From: Flavobacterium sp. W4I14
Lineage (GTDB): Bacteria > Bacteroidota > Bacteroidia > Sphingobacteriales > Sphingobacteriaceae
Reading direction: 5' to 3'
Length of the DNA: 64,000 bases
Assembly (NCBI GenBank): GCA_030817875.1
Contig: JAUSZU010000001.1
Location: 1,674,001 to 1,738,000, forward strand
Below, one piece after another: positions 55,015 to 64,000 of this stretch. A program made the translations under genes and the position numbers. The notes under the pieces were generated by a model, which was given only the letters and a program-made list of their open reading frames with translations, ran no database searches and was not told the DNA's origin. How positions within the stretch are numbered: the first letter of the stretch is position 1; the number at the start of each line of letters is the position of its first letter.

Positions 55015-57039
55015 TCATCTACTCACCGGCAGCCATACCGACATTTCGGAATGCCCTCTGTTTCCCCAGGCAAAGTATGGCACCAGTTTAATTTCTGTTG
55101 TTGTATTTTTATCTTCAATGGGCCTGTATAACACATTTTTCCAGTTGTTTGGCACTACCATTTTTGCATTTCCTACTAAACTCATCATCGCAGCCCCATC
55201 AATATTAATGGGTTTGGCCTCAAATTTCGTAGAAGTTGGAATAAAGGCGTTAAAAATACTTTTACCAGGTAAATCTGTCGATTCCAGGCAGTAGACAATT
55301 GGTCCGCGTTTTATAGCTACCTGGTTCCTGTTTTCTTCGACCAAAGGATTAGCTTCAATCAAAGTGGCATCCATAGGGAGATCTAATTCTATTACATCAC
55401 CTTTTCTCCAAACGCGGCTGATTTCTGCGTAAGTTCCCGAAATGGCTTTAATATTTTCAGTTTTCCCATTGATTGTGATCTGTGCATCATGTGTCCACGA
55501 AGGGATTCTCAAAAATAAAGAATAAGCTTTATTCCCTATTTCCTTAATGCTGATTTTGATTTTCCCATCCCAGGGATAATTAGTTTCTTGCGACAAAGAA
55601 ATTTTCTGACCATTGGTTAATGTAGTATTTAGGTTATTGCCGCCATATAAATTAAACCATAGCCCTTTATCTGAAGTACTGTAGGCATAATCGCTAACTT
55701 CTGCAATCGTTCTGACTACGTTTGGTGGGCAGCAATTGGACAATGCGATATAAGGCACCCTATCTTTCGACCAGCGTTGTTTAAAAGGTAAATCATCAGA
55801 TTGCGCCAAAGGATTGGTGTATAAAAAGTTTTTTCCATCCAAACTAATTCCCGATAGAACGCTGTTGTGTAAAGCAAGTTCCATTACATCAGCATATTTT
55901 GCATCGCTTGTAATCTGCAACATGCGCCAGTTCCAGAGTACGTTACCAATGTTGGCGCAGGTTTCGTTATGTGCCGTAAAATTGGGCAATTGAAAATCGC
56001 GACCGAAAGCCTGGTGGATTTTCTGCACATCGGCCGGATTATAGGATGTGCCATCGGGCGAAGTTCCATCGTAAAGCGAGCCACAGCCACCCGTAATGTA
56101 CATTTTGTGCTGATTGACATCATCCCACATTAAATTCAATGTTCTTAAAAGTGAATCTTTACCCGTTTCGGCATATAAATCGGCTACACCCGCATAAAGG
56201 TAGTTTGCACGTACGGCATGGCCCATGGCTTTGGTTTGTTGTAGAAAAGGAATGCGATCCTGGTTATCGTCCGTTCCGTCATTAATTTTACCTTTTATGG
56301 CAATTAAATGCTGTGCCAGTTCTAAATACCGGGGATCTTTCGTGGTGCGGTACATTTCTACTACGCCCATGTAATGCGATGGACAAATGGCGTTTCTTGC
56401 CAATGTCGGTGAAGCAGTTTTATAGAAATTATACAGATAATCTGTTGCTTTTTTTGCAATGTTGAGCAAAGTGGTTTTTCCGGTTGCACGGTAATGGATG
56501 CAGCCGGCCGTCATTAAATGGCCAATATTGTACGATTCGAAGCTTAACCGATCCTGAAATTGATTTTTAGCGCCAGTTTTGCGTTGCTCAATCATGGCTT
56601 TGGTGTAGATGTAACCATCGTCGCGTTGTGATTTACCGATTACCACAATGGCTTTATCCATCATTTCGTTCAGTTTTGGATTTTTGGTTGAAGCGTATAA
56701 AACAGCTACAGCCTCCAAAGTTTTATAATAATCGCCATCATGGAAAGAAGGACCAGCATGCGAACCTGTATCTAAACCTGCTGCAATTTTGAAATTTTCA
56801 AAAGCGTGACTGATCTTGGGATCGTTATAAACGGCCCACATATTCGGTACCATGGTTTCGGTTGCTACTTTAAACCGATCGGCCCAAAATCCTTTTGTCC
56901 AGGTTACATCCGTCATATTGATGCTGTGCAATTTCGCATAAGGTGAATTTGACGTATTAACCAAAGCTTTGTCCTGTGCGTTAACACAGAGCGAAACCGT
57001 TGAAAAAATAATAAATAACGTAATTCTGAAAATGCTCAT
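55015..57039 (-). CDS. GH127 beta-L-arabinofuranosidase-like protein
   Basis: The 674-residue protein has a signal peptide (ITLFIIFSTVSLCVNAQ) and the DUF1680/GH127 (alpha/alpha)6 barrel: VTWTKGFWADRF, GSHAGPSFHDGDYYKTLEA, MYITGGCGSLYDG. HNETCANIGNVLWNW carries the zinc-site Glu and Cys, and ALSNCCPPNVVRTIAE the two cysteines of which one is the nucleophile in the characterised family member. It releases L-arabinofuranose in the periplasm, which araBDA then uses. It stops just beside the family B repeat. Confidence 0.93.
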   Translation of the reverse strand: MSIFRITLFIIFSTVSLCVNAQDKALVNTSNSPYAKLHSINMTDVTWTKGFWADRFKVATETMVPNMWAVYNDPKISHAFENFKIAAGLDTGSHAGPSFHDGDYYKTLEAVAVLYASTKNPKLNEMMDKAIVVIGKSQRDDGYIYTKAMIEQRKTGAKNQFQDRLSFESYNIGHLMTAGCIHYRATGKTTLLNIAKKATDYLYNFYKTASPTLARNAICPSHYMGVVEMYRTTKDPRYLELAQHLIAIKGKINDGTDDNQDRIPFLQQTKAMGHAVRANYLYAGVADLYAETGKDSLLRTLNLMWDDVNQHKMYITGGCGSLYDGTSPDGTSYNPADVQKIHQAFGRDFQLPNFTAHNETCANIGNVLWNWRMLQITSDAKYADVMELALHNSVLSGISLDGKNFLYTNPLAQSDDLPFKQRWSKDRVPYIALSNCCPPNVVRTIAEVSDYAYSTSDKGLWFNLYGGNNLNTTLTNGQKISLSQETNYPWDGKIKISIKEIGNKAYSLFLRIPSWTHDAQITINGKTENIKAISGTYAEISRVWRKGDVIELDLPMDATLIEANPLVEENRNQVAIKRGPIVYCLESTDLPGKSIFNAFIPTSTKFEAKPINIDGAAMMSLVGNAKMVVPNNWKNVLYRPIEDKNTTTEIKLVPYFAWGNRGHSEMSVWLPVSR

Positions 57040-57042
57040 ATC

Positions 57043-60000
57043 TTATTTCTCCTCCATTTGTATCATTATCGGCCCAAGCAATCCTGCAGGATTTAAAGGT
57101 TTAGCTTCCAAGCGGAAAGGTGCAGTTGTTTTGGTAATTCTTTTATTCTCTGGCAATTTGCTGTCGCCAATTAAACGGTTAGCCCAGGTATTTGTCACTT
57201 CGATGGTAATTTGGTTCTCGCCTTTTTTAATGGCTTTACTGATTTCTAAACGGTGCGGAGCAGTCCACAAAGTGCCGCAGTTTATTCCATTGATTTTTAC
57301 TTCGGCAATACTGGAGAATTCTCCTAAATCGAGCCAGATTTTACCTTTAAAATCTTCATTGAAGGTGAAATTTTTAATATATGTTGCGGTTCCGGAATAA
57401 TATTTAACCAAACTATCGGTATTTTGTGTCCAATCGGTTAAATCGTTAAAGATTATTGGTTTTGATGGACCTGAATAAGCCGTATCAAATTTCGCTTGCC
57501 AGGATTTGGAAATATCTTGAATGGATTTGAATCTGCTTGAATTTGATCCAATATTTAATTGAGTTAAATCTGTTTTCTCTCTAAAAATCACGAAAATTGA
57601 ACCATTTGCTGGCAATTTCAGATTAAAATAAGTTCTACCATCTTTAAACGACCAACTTTTTAAATCAATATTATTATTTGTTACAGCATCATAAATTCGA
57701 GGAATTCTGCCAATCAGTCGAAACGAAAAATTAAATTCCCTCTCCTTATCCTCTTGATTTGTAATGAAATAAATATCATTATCTATAGTTTTTCTGTGTG
57801 CAAATGCTACTTTTCTGGTTGGTGAAATGTGTGAGCTTAACAACGGCTGAAATTCGTTGATATCTAAATCCTTTTCCAAACCAAGACTTGTAAAATCATT
57901 ACCTTCAAACGGAGCTTTGAAGATTTGTCCTAAACCAAGTTTTTTAACATAAATTGGCTTACCACCATTTTTGAATGACTCAAAATTCCCACCCCAAATT
58001 TCCGCTACAGCATTATTAAAATCAGCGTTACTAACTTGTTTAATTCCAGATTGATACAAAGGCTTATCTGCTATAATTACTTTAGCTCCAGCCTTAATCA
58101 ATTCTAAAAGTTTTTTAATTGTTGGATAGCTGATGTATTGGTAATTTGAATTCAATTTTAATTTTCCGGTAAATACCAAAATTTTATAGGTTGCACCACT
58201 TTCGAAAACAACACTGCCATTTTTAACAGTTGCTGTACTCAATACATCTGGATTAAAACTATCGTAAGCATACCCACGTAATGGGTTTACCCAATTTTCT
58301 GGATCGGCCATATTTGCCGAATGGGTTACACCAGCTGGCATTTGTCTTAAAGTTTCACCAACATTTGCGAGGCGTTTCTTTTCAGCCGCCACTACATCTG
58401 CACCAAAAACCCCTGGCAAGGTTTCAACCAATCTATCTGGTAAAACAGAACGGCGTGGTAATTCTTCACCAGTGAAAACGGCGATATCGACAACTGGCTT
58501 GCCTTGTTGTAATAGGTTTTGCGTTCTTTCCGCATAATCTATCCATGCTTTACCAGCCTTCCACCAGGTTTGGTCGCGTTGAAAATAAAGGCCAACACCA
58601 TCCAAGGTCATTCCAGGTTTCCGATCTGTCCAGGGATTGTGTGTAAAAACGTGATACACTAGTTTATTGATCCCTAAAGCATAATTACGATCCTGTAAAG
58701 CTTTCATATTGGCCGGACTTTCGTTCCAGTCCATTCTGACCGTTGTAAAAGCCTCGGCCTGGATAATGTTTTTTCCATAAACATGTGCGCCGGAAATGGC
58801 ATCCAACATATCATTTGGTTTATCGTGTGTCGGACTGTTTAACCAGAACTCGCCCATGGGTACATCAACCGTTTTGTAGTGCATCAATCCGTCACTCATC
58901 ATCGTTGGTGCTATGCTTTCTGCCGTAAAAGTTACGCCATGATCCTTTGCCAGTTTAGCCAGGGTTTTATAAAACTGATCTACAACCAATTCCGAAATTG
59001 TTTTTCTAACATCGTAAAGGAAATTTTCGGACACAGATACATTCTCTACAGGTAATCCCGTCATAATGGGTAAATAAGGCGTTAAATCATAACCTCTACG
59101 CTTTAAAAACTCCGCTTTAAATACCGGCGACCAATTCTGGCTGCCGCATTCCCAACTGTCTACATGGAAAATGCTTAATACTTTTTTGGCTATTTCTGGC
59201 CCGCCATGTTTTAAAGCTTCACCATACCAATTATCGAACTGTAATTTTACCGCTTCCGGATTGAACTTATCGCATTCTAAGCCCTTTCCACCGCCACCTG
59301 TTGCATTGGTATGCCCTGTAGAAGTATGACCAATCCGTAAAATTGTCCAGTTTCCTTTCGGCGCTTTCCAGTTTAAGGTTCCATCTGGATTTAATTTATC
59401 CGTTAAGTTAATGATCGTATTCAAGGGCACACACAGGTTTTTGGCAATTTCTGCTTCTGTACTTCTCTTACTTACGCGCCAAACTGAACCATTTTTACCT
59501 TCGAACTGATTGAGCTGTGCTTCGGAAGATAATTCGAGGTTAACGAGCTTTAATGATGGCTTCCATTTGGCTGCATCCAGATCCTCTGAACCTGGTTCGG
59601 ATCCTTTTTTATCATAAATAAACCTGAAAAACTTAGCAGTGGTAGGTACAATGGAATGGGTAACGTCTTCATCGGTATCCTGCCAGCCATGACGGGGCGC
59701 TTCCAACCTACCGATAGATCGGAAGTTTTTCCCATCATCACTTACCTCAATAGCCAAACGTTGTGCCTGATAGTTATTTCCGCTGATTTTAATGGTTATC
59801 GTTCGGCAGGTGAAAGGTTTTTCAAATTCGTATTGAATATAACATGGCTCATTTGAACCGAAGTTTTTCTTATTCCCTGGCTGAACGAGACCAGTGGCAT
59901 CAGCACCATTGCTTGCTGTAATTTTTGGAATAACCGTTCTTGTTGAAATGCCTTCACCAATTGGTGAAGGGTAAGCGTAAACGGCAATATCTTTATAATT

Positions 60001-60463
60001 AATTTTCTTTTGATTGTGGTTGAGGTAAATTGATTTTAGTAGCTGTATTACTGACATTTATTTTAGACCAAACGACTTTCTGCATCGAAAGTTCCGGCCT
60101 TATCCATGGTCCACCTGCTAAAGCAAAACCATCACTCACATGCATGCCTAATTTCAGATCCAACCGTTTCGCCTCACTCATTGCAAACTCAACCATTTGC
60201 CACCATTCTGGTGTAAGTTGAGCGGCGGGTGGTGAATAAACTAGCACTTTATCAGGCCCTTGAATGCTCATTAAATAAGCACCCGCGATGCCGTTCGATT
60301 TCATGGCTTCCAGATCGGCTGTGATGCCGGCTTTTGAAACTGCACCTTTAACCCAATACCAAAATACCCAAGGTTTTGCACTTTCGTTCTGTTGCGCAAA
60401 AAGGCTTGCTGAAAAGCAAAACAACAGCATGAATATAAAAACCTTGTTAAACCTAAATTTCAT
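57043..60463 (-). pseudogene. GH106-like alpha-L-rhamnosidase gene, frameshifted
   Basis: Two frames make one protein of about 1,140 residues. The first (60463 to 59999) has a signal peptide (IFMLLFCFSASLFAQQ) and PWVFWYWVKGAVSK, GIAGAYLMSIQGP, MHVSDGFALAGGPW. The second (57043 to about 60010) goes on with NYKDIAVYAYPSPIGEG, IFHVDSWECGSQNW, GVTFTAESIAPTMMSDG and a beta-sandwich end (GINCGTLWTAPHRLEI). The break is near 59999-60015 in the A-rich coding-strand TCAAAAGAAAATTAATTAT. Rest intact, so either a recent mutation, a read error or a recoding site. It would cleave L-rhamnosides. Confidence 0.83.
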
Positions 60464-60563
60464 TTTTTTTATTTTATAAATACAAAAGGTAGCTTTCAAC
60501 CCGCGAAACAATTTTTATTTGAGAATAGATTGCCACGTCGTTTCTCCCCGTAACGACTTATAT

Positions 60564-61865
60564 TTATTTGTGTGCGATTTTATAACCCCGTAAGCCGAAA
60601 TAAAGGACGAAAGCAAAACAAACCAAAGGGATACTATAACCAATCTGGATATTGTCGCCATACATATCGATTAAACTACCCATGCCGAATGGTAAAATTG
60701 CGCCACCCACAATCGACATGATCAACCATGAAGAGCCTGGTTTAGTATCATCACCTATGCCATCAATTCCCAGGGCAAAAATGGTTGGAAACATAATTGA
60801 CATAAAGAATCCGATAGCGCCTAAAGCATAAACGACATAAGAACCTTTACCTAAAATGGCAACTAAACACAATAGAATAGAGATTACCGCATAAATAGCG
60901 AGCAGTTTATTCGATGATACAAACTGTAAAATCGCCGTCCCCGCGAAACGGCCTACAGTAAATAAAAAACCATAAATAGCTAAGTAAGATGCGGCTGTTT
61001 TTTCATCAAATCCCCCGCCCTGTTGAGCCATTCTAATAAAAAAACTGGTAACACAAACCTGCGCACCAACATAAAAGAATTGAGCAACAACCGCCCATTT
61101 TAAATGTTTGTGACGTAATGCGCCAAAAAAACTTCCCTTAGCCTCACCATCAATACTTTTGGTTTTAATTTCAGGAAGGTGGATAAAGTAAAATACAGCG
61201 GCTATTATCAATAAAACAATGCCAAGGGAAATGTATGGTGTTTTAACTGATGCTGCCTCTTCTAAGAAATAATTGTTTCTACCTACCTCCGTCATGGCTG
61301 CCAATTCTTCTTTGGTGTGCGATTTGCCTGAAAGAATAAACAATCCGCCAATCATGGGTGCCACCATAGCAGCCAGTCCGTTGAAAGATGCAGCAAGGTT
61401 TAATCTGCTTGTCGCTTTTGCAGGATCGCCCAATACAGCAGCATAAGGATTAGCAGAAGTTTCGAGCATGGTTAAACCACAACCTATAATAAAAAGTGCA
61501 ATTAAAAATGTAATATAGGATAAGTTATTGGCGGCAGGAACAAATAAAAATGCACCGAACGCAAAGGCCAACAAACCTGAAATCATCGTTGCTTTATAAC
61601 CCCACTTTTTCAAAATCATTCCGGCTGGAATAGCCATTAAAAAGTAGGCAAAGAAAACTGAGGTATCAATTAAAGTAGACTGCCTATTATTGAGGTTACA
61701 GGCTTTTTTTAAGTGTGGAATCAGGATGGAATCGAGGTTATGTGCCATTCCCCAAAGGAAAAACAAGCTGATTACGAGTATAAAAGGCAATAGATACTTC
61801 TTTCCTGATGACGGATCGCCCTCAGTTACAATTTCTGGCTGTGTGGTTATTGGTTCATTAGTCAT
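60564..61865 (-). CDS. Sugar:H+ symporter, FucP-like MFS permease
   Basis: A 433-residue 12-helix permease. FLWGMAHNLDSILIPHLKKA is the FucP signature (helix 1 Asp and loop), LETSANPYAAVLGDP the helix 4 motif and RLNLAASFNGLAAMVAP the next helix. This pattern is closer to L-fucose/L-rhamnose permeases than the one at 6708. Neighbouring rhamnosidase and fucose-type dehydrogenase genes point to a deoxysugar. The first codons lie inside a short tandem repeat. Confidence 0.88.
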   Translation of the reverse strand: MTNEPITTQPEIVTEGDPSSGKKYLLPFILVISLFFLWGMAHNLDSILIPHLKKACNLNNRQSTLIDTSVFFAYFLMAIPAGMILKKWGYKATMISGLLAFAFGAFLFVPAANNLSYITFLIALFIIGCGLTMLETSANPYAAVLGDPAKATSRLNLAASFNGLAAMVAPMIGGLFILSGKSHTKEELAAMTEVGRNNYFLEEAASVKTPYISLGIVLLIIAAVFYFIHLPEIKTKSIDGEAKGSFFGALRHKHLKWAVVAQFFYVGAQVCVTSFFIRMAQQGGGFDEKTAASYLAIYGFLFTVGRFAGTAILQFVSSNKLLAIYAVISILLCLVAILGKGSYVVYALGAIGFFMSIMFPTIFALGIDGIGDDTKPGSSWLIMSIVGGAILPFGMGSLIDMYGDNIQIGYSIPLVCFAFVLYFGLRGYKIAHK

Positions 61866-61955
61866 TGGTTCATTAGTTAGGTTATTGGTTCATTAGTCAT
61901 TAGTTCATTTGTTGTCAGCGATAGGTTTATTGGTTCATTAGTTCTTTGTTCATTG
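61848..61955. repeat. Degenerate tandem repeat of TTGGTTCATTAGT
   Basis: Five or more copies of about 12-15 bases around TTCATTAGT. The first copies code for the permease N-terminus (MTNEPIT). Confidence 0.7.
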
Positions 61956-62019
61956 GTGTCTGTCGGTCGTTTTAATGATCTTTGGTAAGACTGTCGCTAT
62001 AGGCACCCAGACCATTGAA

Positions 62020-62463
62020 CTAATGAACCTTTTTCACCACCAAAAGATGGTCACAAACTAATACAACCGCTCCGTGTTGGTTGATAATTTCTACATGTTC
62101 GGTTACGGTACCATATTCTGGTCTTTTGCTCTCTCCTTTTTCGGATATCGTGATTTCAGAATGAATGGTATCACCAATAAAAACAGGTTTTACGAACCGC
62201 AATTTATCATATCCTTTGCTCATGGCTTCAGGATTGATTTCTGAAGCTGTTAAACCGATCCCAATGCTAAAGATCATCGTTCCGTGGGCGATTCGTTGTT
62301 TGAACGGTTGTGTCGCACACCATTCAGCATCCATATGGTGCGGAAAAAAATCGCCAGTATGACCTGCATGAACTACAAAATCGGTTTCGGTTATGGTACG
62401 ACCTAAGGTTACACGTTTATCCTGTAATTGATAATCTTCAAAAAATGTTGATTTGAAATACAT
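62020..62463 (-). CDS. MaoC-like hot-dog-fold dehydratase
   Basis: The 147-residue protein has the R-hydratase motif region [20 protein letters not shown] and [13 protein letters not shown], then [19 protein letters not shown]. The catalytic Asp-His pair of MaoC enoyl hydratases is in the first motif in altered form (GDFFPHH). Similar proteins accompany deoxysugar-acid pathways. It probably hydrates or dehydrates a small acyl or sugar-acid compound. Confidence 0.85.
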   Translation of the reverse strand: MYFKSTFFEDYQLQDKRVTLGRTITETDFVVHAGHTGDFFPHHMDAEWCATQPFKQRIAHGTMIFSIGIGLTASEINPEAMSKGYDKLRFVKPVFIGDTIHSEITISEKGESKRPEYGTVTEHVEIINQHGAVVLVCDHLLVVKKVH

Positions 62464-62485
62464 TTTGCTCTTTTTATACTGTTTC

Positions 62486-62573
62486 CGTCATTGCGAGCCT
62501 TCGATTTTCATCGAGGCGAAGCAATTTTTCTTTCTAAAAAGATTGCTTTGTCGTGCCTCCTCGCAATGACGAT
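62486..62573. repeat. Palindromic intergenic repeat, family A, diverged
   Basis: Outer arms CGTCATTGCGAG and CTCGCAATGACGAT with AAGATTGCTTTGTCGTGCC inside. Short centre. Confidence 0.7.
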
Positions 62574-62585
62574 TTTATTAATAAT

Positions 62586-63668
62586 TTACCCTTTTAATTT
62601 CTCTATAATCTTTACGCCACCAATATCACTCGATTGGTAGGCACTTTCTACCACGGCCATGGTTTGGATTACATCTTCCACACTGGTGTATAAAACATCG
62701 CTTGAACCTTCATTATAGCACATCAAATTGGCCATTGTGCCAATAAATGCCTCTGGAAACCAGGATCCCTCTAACTTAACTGTTTGCCATTCTGGTGATT
62801 TTTCGTCTTCTACAATACAGTATTCAAAAACATCAGGTACGCCATGCGGATAATCCATCAATAAGCCAATTTTAGCCACAATGGCGCCTTTGGTGCCCTC
62901 CCACTTGATGTAACTTTCCTGATGATTTGGACCGAAATCATGGTCGTGATTGGTGTTAATTACCGCATGCATCGTATCTCCATAATCGAATAAGATCGTA
63001 GAACGAGATGATGACAAACTTTTTGCCGGATGTTTTAAGGTTTTTGCTAAAATACTCTCTGGATTACCCAAAAACGAACGGATTAAATCGACATAATGAA
63101 TGCTGTGGTACTGAATTTCTAAACGTGGATGAATAATTACATGCGGAAAAATCTCCCAGGGTGTTTTAATCGTTATACGGACTTCCATATCGTATAATTC
63201 GCCGATTAAACCTTTATCGATGATGTATTTTGCTGCACTTACAAATGGTGCAAAACGTAATTGAAAGTTTATAGCCGCTTTTAAATTCTTGGTTCTGCAG
63301 AGTTCGAGGATTTCTTTTGCCTGTGTAAAATCATCGCCCATTGGTTTTTGAATTAACACCGCACTTCCATCAGGCAACTGCTTTAATGTTTCGATGTATT
63401 GCTCGGGCATGATCGTTAAATCGTAAACTGCATTTGTTGGTGCCAGTTTTACGGCTTCGGCTACTGAATGGTATACGTTTGGAATTCCAAAAGCATCAGC
63501 CAATTTCTGTGCCCGCTCTTTGGTCCGGTTTACAATTCCATGCACCTCAAAACCAGCAATTTTATACGCTGGAAGATGCGCATCGGCCACTATTCCCCCT
63601 GCACCAATGATAATGATGGGCTGTTTGGAGTGTGGGAGTTGGGGTTTATATTTGATATCAATACTCAT
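62586..63668 (-). CDS. Gfo/Idh/MocA-family oxidoreductase
   Basis: A 360-residue cytoplasmic NAD(P)-dependent oxidoreductase. IIIGAGGIVADAHLPAYKIA is the Rossmann motif, VLIQKPMGDDFTQA the (E/Q)KP motif with Gln in place of Glu, and HYVDLIRSFLG the C-terminal His region. It lacks a signal peptide, unlike the one at 25813. Its start overlaps the stop of the ABC sugar-binding gene by 4 bases, so both are coupled. Substrate probably a sugar or sugar acid. Confidence 0.88.
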   Translation of the reverse strand: MSIDIKYKPQLPHSKQPIIIIGAGGIVADAHLPAYKIAGFEVHGIVNRTKERAQKLADAFGIPNVYHSVAEAVKLAPTNAVYDLTIMPEQYIETLKQLPDGSAVLIQKPMGDDFTQAKEILELCRTKNLKAAINFQLRFAPFVSAAKYIIDKGLIGELYDMEVRITIKTPWEIFPHVIIHPRLEIQYHSIHYVDLIRSFLGNPESILAKTLKHPAKSLSSSRSTILFDYGDTMHAVINTNHDHDFGPNHQESYIKWEGTKGAIVAKIGLLMDYPHGVPDVFEYCIVEDEKSPEWQTVKLEGSWFPEAFIGTMANLMCYNEGSSDVLYTSVEDVIQTMAVVESAYQSSDIGGVKIIEKLKG

Positions 63669-64000
63669 TTGTCAATTTCATTAATCTGGTTCTGTGCACG
63701 CTGGATAAGCGTTTCGGTTGCGGCATCGGTATTGATGGCCTGTAAAACCATTTGGTCGATGATGGCGGCAATAGCAGCCCAATTTTGTTTCTGCGGCAAC
63801 ATATTGGCCACCTCATGTAATTGTTCCAGTTTATGGTAATAAGGAATAACCTGATTGATCTCTTCATCTTTCCAGGTCGAAATCCTGCAACCGATCCCTC
63901 CTGCTAACGTCAGCTGTTTATCCTGTTCTGCAGCCATTGCAAAGCGGAGAAAATCGTAAGCAATGTCTTTATTTTTACTACCCTTTGCAATGGTGTAAAG
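63665..64000 (-). CDS. C-terminal end of an extracellular sugar-binding protein (ABC type)
   Basis: The frame is open past the right edge, so only the last 111 residues are present. YTIAKGSKNKDIAYDFLRFA, then AGGIGCRISTWKDEEI and LEQLHEVANMLPQKQNW, is the usual end of type 1 extracellular solute-binding proteins, with the 'pa.s....' region. Such ABC sugar uptake parts are not common in Bacteroidota, which favour SusCD. Membrane and ATPase genes would lie to the right. Confidence 0.8.
   Translation of the reverse strand, partial: LYTIAKGSKNKDIAYDFLRFAMAAEQDKQLTLAGGIGCRISTWKDEEINQVIPYYHKLEQLHEVANMLPQKQNWAAIAAIIDQMVLQAINTDAATETLIQRAQNQINEIDK

Overview
The window is chromosomal DNA of a Bacteroidota species, most likely a Pedobacter-like member of the Sphingobacteriaceae. 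The evidence is SusC/SusD pairs, promoters of the Bacteroidota type (TTTG, about 19 bases, TAnnTTTG), FucP-like sugar permeases, carbohydrate-degradation genes, and many short palindromic intergenic repeats. Left part (1-9.5 kb): the start of gltB, the SRP RNA, a small transaldolase/fructose-6-phosphate aldolase, a 1.1 kb mosaic of palindromic repeats, gmhB, a sugar permease, an FGE-like lipoprotein and tRNA-Lys(TTT).

From tRNA-Lys to about 36 kb the DNA looks accessory. A near-copy of the tRNA 3' end lies 2.2 kb downstream (11.65 kb), bracketing a VapC-type toxin-antitoxin pair and gene remnants. An 85-bp repeat at 11.66 kb recurs at 27.18 kb. Between these copies lie a four-gene operon matching the second half of the Weimberg pathway (FAH-family 2-keto-3-deoxypentonate dehydratase, 2-oxoglutarate-semialdehyde dehydrogenase, IlvD/EDD pentonate dehydratase, GntP permease), an IS110 element, an AraC regulator, a SusC/SusD pair and an exported Gfo/Idh oxidoreductase. 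The IS110 has a leader whose four predicted guide segments match its own ends and its insertion site, which is one of the local palindromic repeats; this is a self-consistent bridge RNA prediction.

From 27.2 to 35.5 kb lies a probable defence or mobile island. It holds two nearly identical 133-bp inverted-repeat elements around a small secreted-protein gene, a gene with a stand-alone EF-Tu domain-3-like barrel beside an XRE-like gene, a structured leader RNA before a HEPN-protein operon, and a tight operon of GIY-YIG nuclease, 61-residue protein and SMC/Rad50-like ATPase with a CPLC zinc hook. The last is the best candidate for an undescribed (or divergent) defence system. Broken nuclease-like and WYL-like small genes follow.

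From 36 kb on the content is metabolic. A D-amino-acid/dipeptide operon (GntP, RidA, D-threonine-aldolase-like, membrane dipeptidase) is followed by cupin, VOC, SDR/HxlR and esterase genes and then araBDA. The minus-strand block from 48.7 to 64 kb is a deoxysugar/arabinose locus: two dehydrogenases, a DUF5703 hydrolase, a sialate O-acetylesterase, GH127, a frameshifted GH106-like gene, a FucP-like permease, a MaoC protein, a Gfo/Idh oxidoreductase and the end of an ABC sugar-binding protein. GH127 can release L-arabinose for araBDA, and the SDR and permease suggest L-fucose or L-rhamnose as co-substrate.
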